A stretch of DNA of 32,530 nucleotides, taken from Gracilaria vermiculophylla (Eukaryota; Rhodophyta; Florideophyceae; Gracilariales; Gracilariaceae). Both the position numbers and the translations under genes were made by a program. Numbering within the stretch: position 1 is the first letter of the stretch; each line of letters opens with the position of its first letter. This document shows positions 31,205-32,530 of this stretch, one piece after another. The stretch covers positions 1,207,521 through 1,240,050 of the forward strand of contig JAHNZQ020000172.1 of assembly GCA_019155205.2 (NCBI GenBank), written 5' to 3'. The notes below the pieces were generated by a model. The model saw only the letters and a program-made list of their open reading frames with translations, was not told the origin of the DNA and did not search any database.

Positions 31205-31377
31205 AGCGGGGTCCCTAACCCCGCTACGGGACGCTCTTTTGAATAAAACCCAAAATTTCTATTCAAAGCGCAATAGGAGGAGTGTTAGCAGCCCGTACAG
31301 TGGAGGCGTCCTCACAGCGGATTTAAAAAACCTCCCGAAAGGTATGCTTCCCCTAAAACCCTCTATATTCTAGAGGG
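31205..31377. other. Cluster of three perfect hairpins
   Basis: Arms AGCGGGGT/ACCCCGCT (31,205-31,225, 5-base loop), TTTGAATA/TATTCAAA (31,238-31,267) and CCCTCTA/TAGAGGG (31,359-31,377, 5-base loop). All stems are without mismatch. Function unknown. Confidence 0.5.
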
Positions 31378-31501
31378 CTTCCCGTAAAACGCTATCTCTC
31401 TCACTGCGACGTCGCACACCTCCAACTCCCCTTAAAGCTATAACCTTCTGGCTCCTCTGCGGAGCGTTTCAGGAATCGCCTTAGGAGAGTGCAAGATCGG
31501 A

Positions 31502-32404
31502 GGCAAGCGTAATGTCTTTCAGATATTTGTTCCAATTTTTTTCCGTATAGCAGCGCCGTTAAAACGCCTCTTGGAGAAAGACAAATCGACACAATTGACC
31601 CCCCTCACGGATGAAGAGTTCGAAGCCGTTAAGGATGTGAGGAGGAGACTAATAGCGCCACCGATCTCGGTTGTCCCGAAGCAGAACGGCCAAATAGTGC
31701 TGGACACAGACGCCTGTAAATATCAGGAGGGATGGACCATCCAACAGAAACAACCTGAAGGTGAAATTCGACCCATAGGGTACTAAAATCACAGTCACTC
31801 ACCAACGAAGCGGAAGTATTCCACCTGGGAGCACGAATATCTCGCCATTGAATGGGCGGTGTTGCTTTTTCGTTCATATGTGAAGAACGCCCGTTTCAAC
31901 TTGAGGACGGACCATGCATCACTAAAATGGATACTGTCCTTAACTGACGCTTCCGGCTGCCTGTAAATATGGAGGCTACGCCTCCTGGAGTTCGAGTCTG
32001 AAATCGTCCAGCGTCTTTGCATATCACACCAGGCGGTGGACGTGCTGTCACAAATCCTTACAAAAGAAGAAAAACACCTTTGGAGGACAATTTCCACTAT
32101 CTCATTTCCAGACAACAATAGCGCCGGTGGAAAAAAGAAGGATCAAAATGAGAATGTTTGGAATGCTGTGAGCCTGTGGGCAAGTTTTCTGGAACTTCTG
32201 AGTTGATGTCTCTCGTCAAGGAGAAGAAGAAAGTCCCCCCATCACCGTAGCATAGTTTTTGTCGGAGTCAAATACGAAGACGTACTGCAAGGAGTGCCTC
32301 GCCACTGTGAGGAGCTTAAAATCGTCATTTAATGCTGACGACGACGGTGCACTTGTACGCCGCACTGCCCTGGACGGCGCACTCCAAGGAGTGGTATCAA
32401 AAAG
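31502..32404 (+). pseudogene. pol: Second gypsy pol relic: end of RT, RNase H, linker to integrase
   Basis: The frame starts within the RT/connection region (FVPIFFRIAAPL) and continues through RNase H with LDTDACKYQ, WEHEYLAIEWAV, LRTDHASL and a degenerate VDVLSQ. In-frame stops lie at 31,784-31,786 (TAA), 31,964-31,966 (TAA) and 32,204-32,206 (TGA). A frameshift near 32,225 leads to another frame still resembling the pre-integrase linker (FNADDDGALVRRTALDGA). The relic ends abruptly at 32,404, where an LTR begins. It is on the opposite strand from the gypsy element at 1,938-7,400 and clearly diverged from it, so it is a separate insertion. Confidence 0.75.
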
Positions 32405-32530
32405 TGTTGGATGTTGACCTTGTACTGTCACTGAAAACAACTGTAATTGGTACAAGTGTTATGGCGCTAATTGGTTGTTCCAGGTTACACGTGTGTAGCT
32501 AGCATACTGGGCATGCTGTACAGTGTGCAC
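32405..32530 (+). repeat. Start of a copia-type LTR, cut by the window end
   Basis: It begins TGTTGGATGTTGACCTTGT, matching 17 of 19 bases of the LTR start at 12,374; weaker similarity continues for about 100 bases (TGGTT, AGGT-ACAC and GCATACT blocks). It is placed exactly at the end of the gypsy pol relic, as expected for an insertion. Confidence 0.5.

Overview
The window is eukaryotic nuclear DNA, mostly transposable-element wreckage with three short, apparently intronless genes or gene relics of its own. The host cannot be fixed from sequence alone. Single-exon genes for secreted proteins, copia-type LTR elements primed by an initiator-tRNA fragment, and a divergent copia-like element carrying a Tudor-like domain would fit an intron-poor protist or alga (a red alga or an oomycete is my tentative preference). 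The repeat content would also be compatible with an invertebrate. Base composition is patchy: LTR-element blocks are near 50% GC, while long stretches (about 9,950-11,250 and 23,450-25,400) are clearly AT-rich.

Layout. 1-1,940 (+): open-ended part of a divergent copia-like pol (integrase, Tudor-like domain, start of reverse transcriptase). About 1,940-7,400 (-): a Ty3/gypsy element with gag, protease, RT and RNase H, cut off before integrase exactly where it meets the copia-like element. 7,435-8,036 (-): tRNA-like boxes and a truncated Tc1-type transposon. 8,821-9,228 (-): gene A, a small secreted cysteine-containing protein. 9,954-11,241: a decayed Tc1-type element with double terminal repeats, followed by GC-rich simple sequence. 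12,374-13,970 (+): a copia-type LTR, its primer-binding site and non-coding leader. 14,004-14,103: an assembly gap whose two edges repeat the same 33 bases. 14,104-17,801 (-): a Ty1/copia element whose whole gag-pol lies in one frame broken only by stop codons. 18,194-18,580 (+): copy B of gene A, a likely pseudogene in inverted orientation. 18,762-19,050: a SINE-like repeat in two copies. 21,652-22,605 (+): TATA box plus gene C, a secreted protein with a Thr-Pro linker. 25,101-25,812 (-): probable piggyBac-type transposase relic. 25,840-26,410 (+): GC-rich block ending in a stem-loop and A-rich tail, a candidate LINE 3' end. 26,698-28,741: complete but inactivated pogo/Tigger element with inverted repeats. 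31,502-32,404 (+): gypsy pol relic interrupted at its 3' end by the start of another copia-type LTR that runs off the window.

How the parts relate. No pathway links the genes. The coherent biology is (i) a duplicated secreted-protein family (A and B) in opposite orientations, now separated by about 9 kb of transposons, and a third unrelated secreted protein (C) with a clear promoter; and (ii) layers of transposons cutting one another. The gypsy and copia elements have many premature stops but no detectable frame-breaking indels inside their ORFs, apart from the gag/pol junction of gypsy, which looks like a programmed -1 frameshift site. Coding calls for transposons rest on family motifs recognised by eye; boundaries are approximate unless stated.
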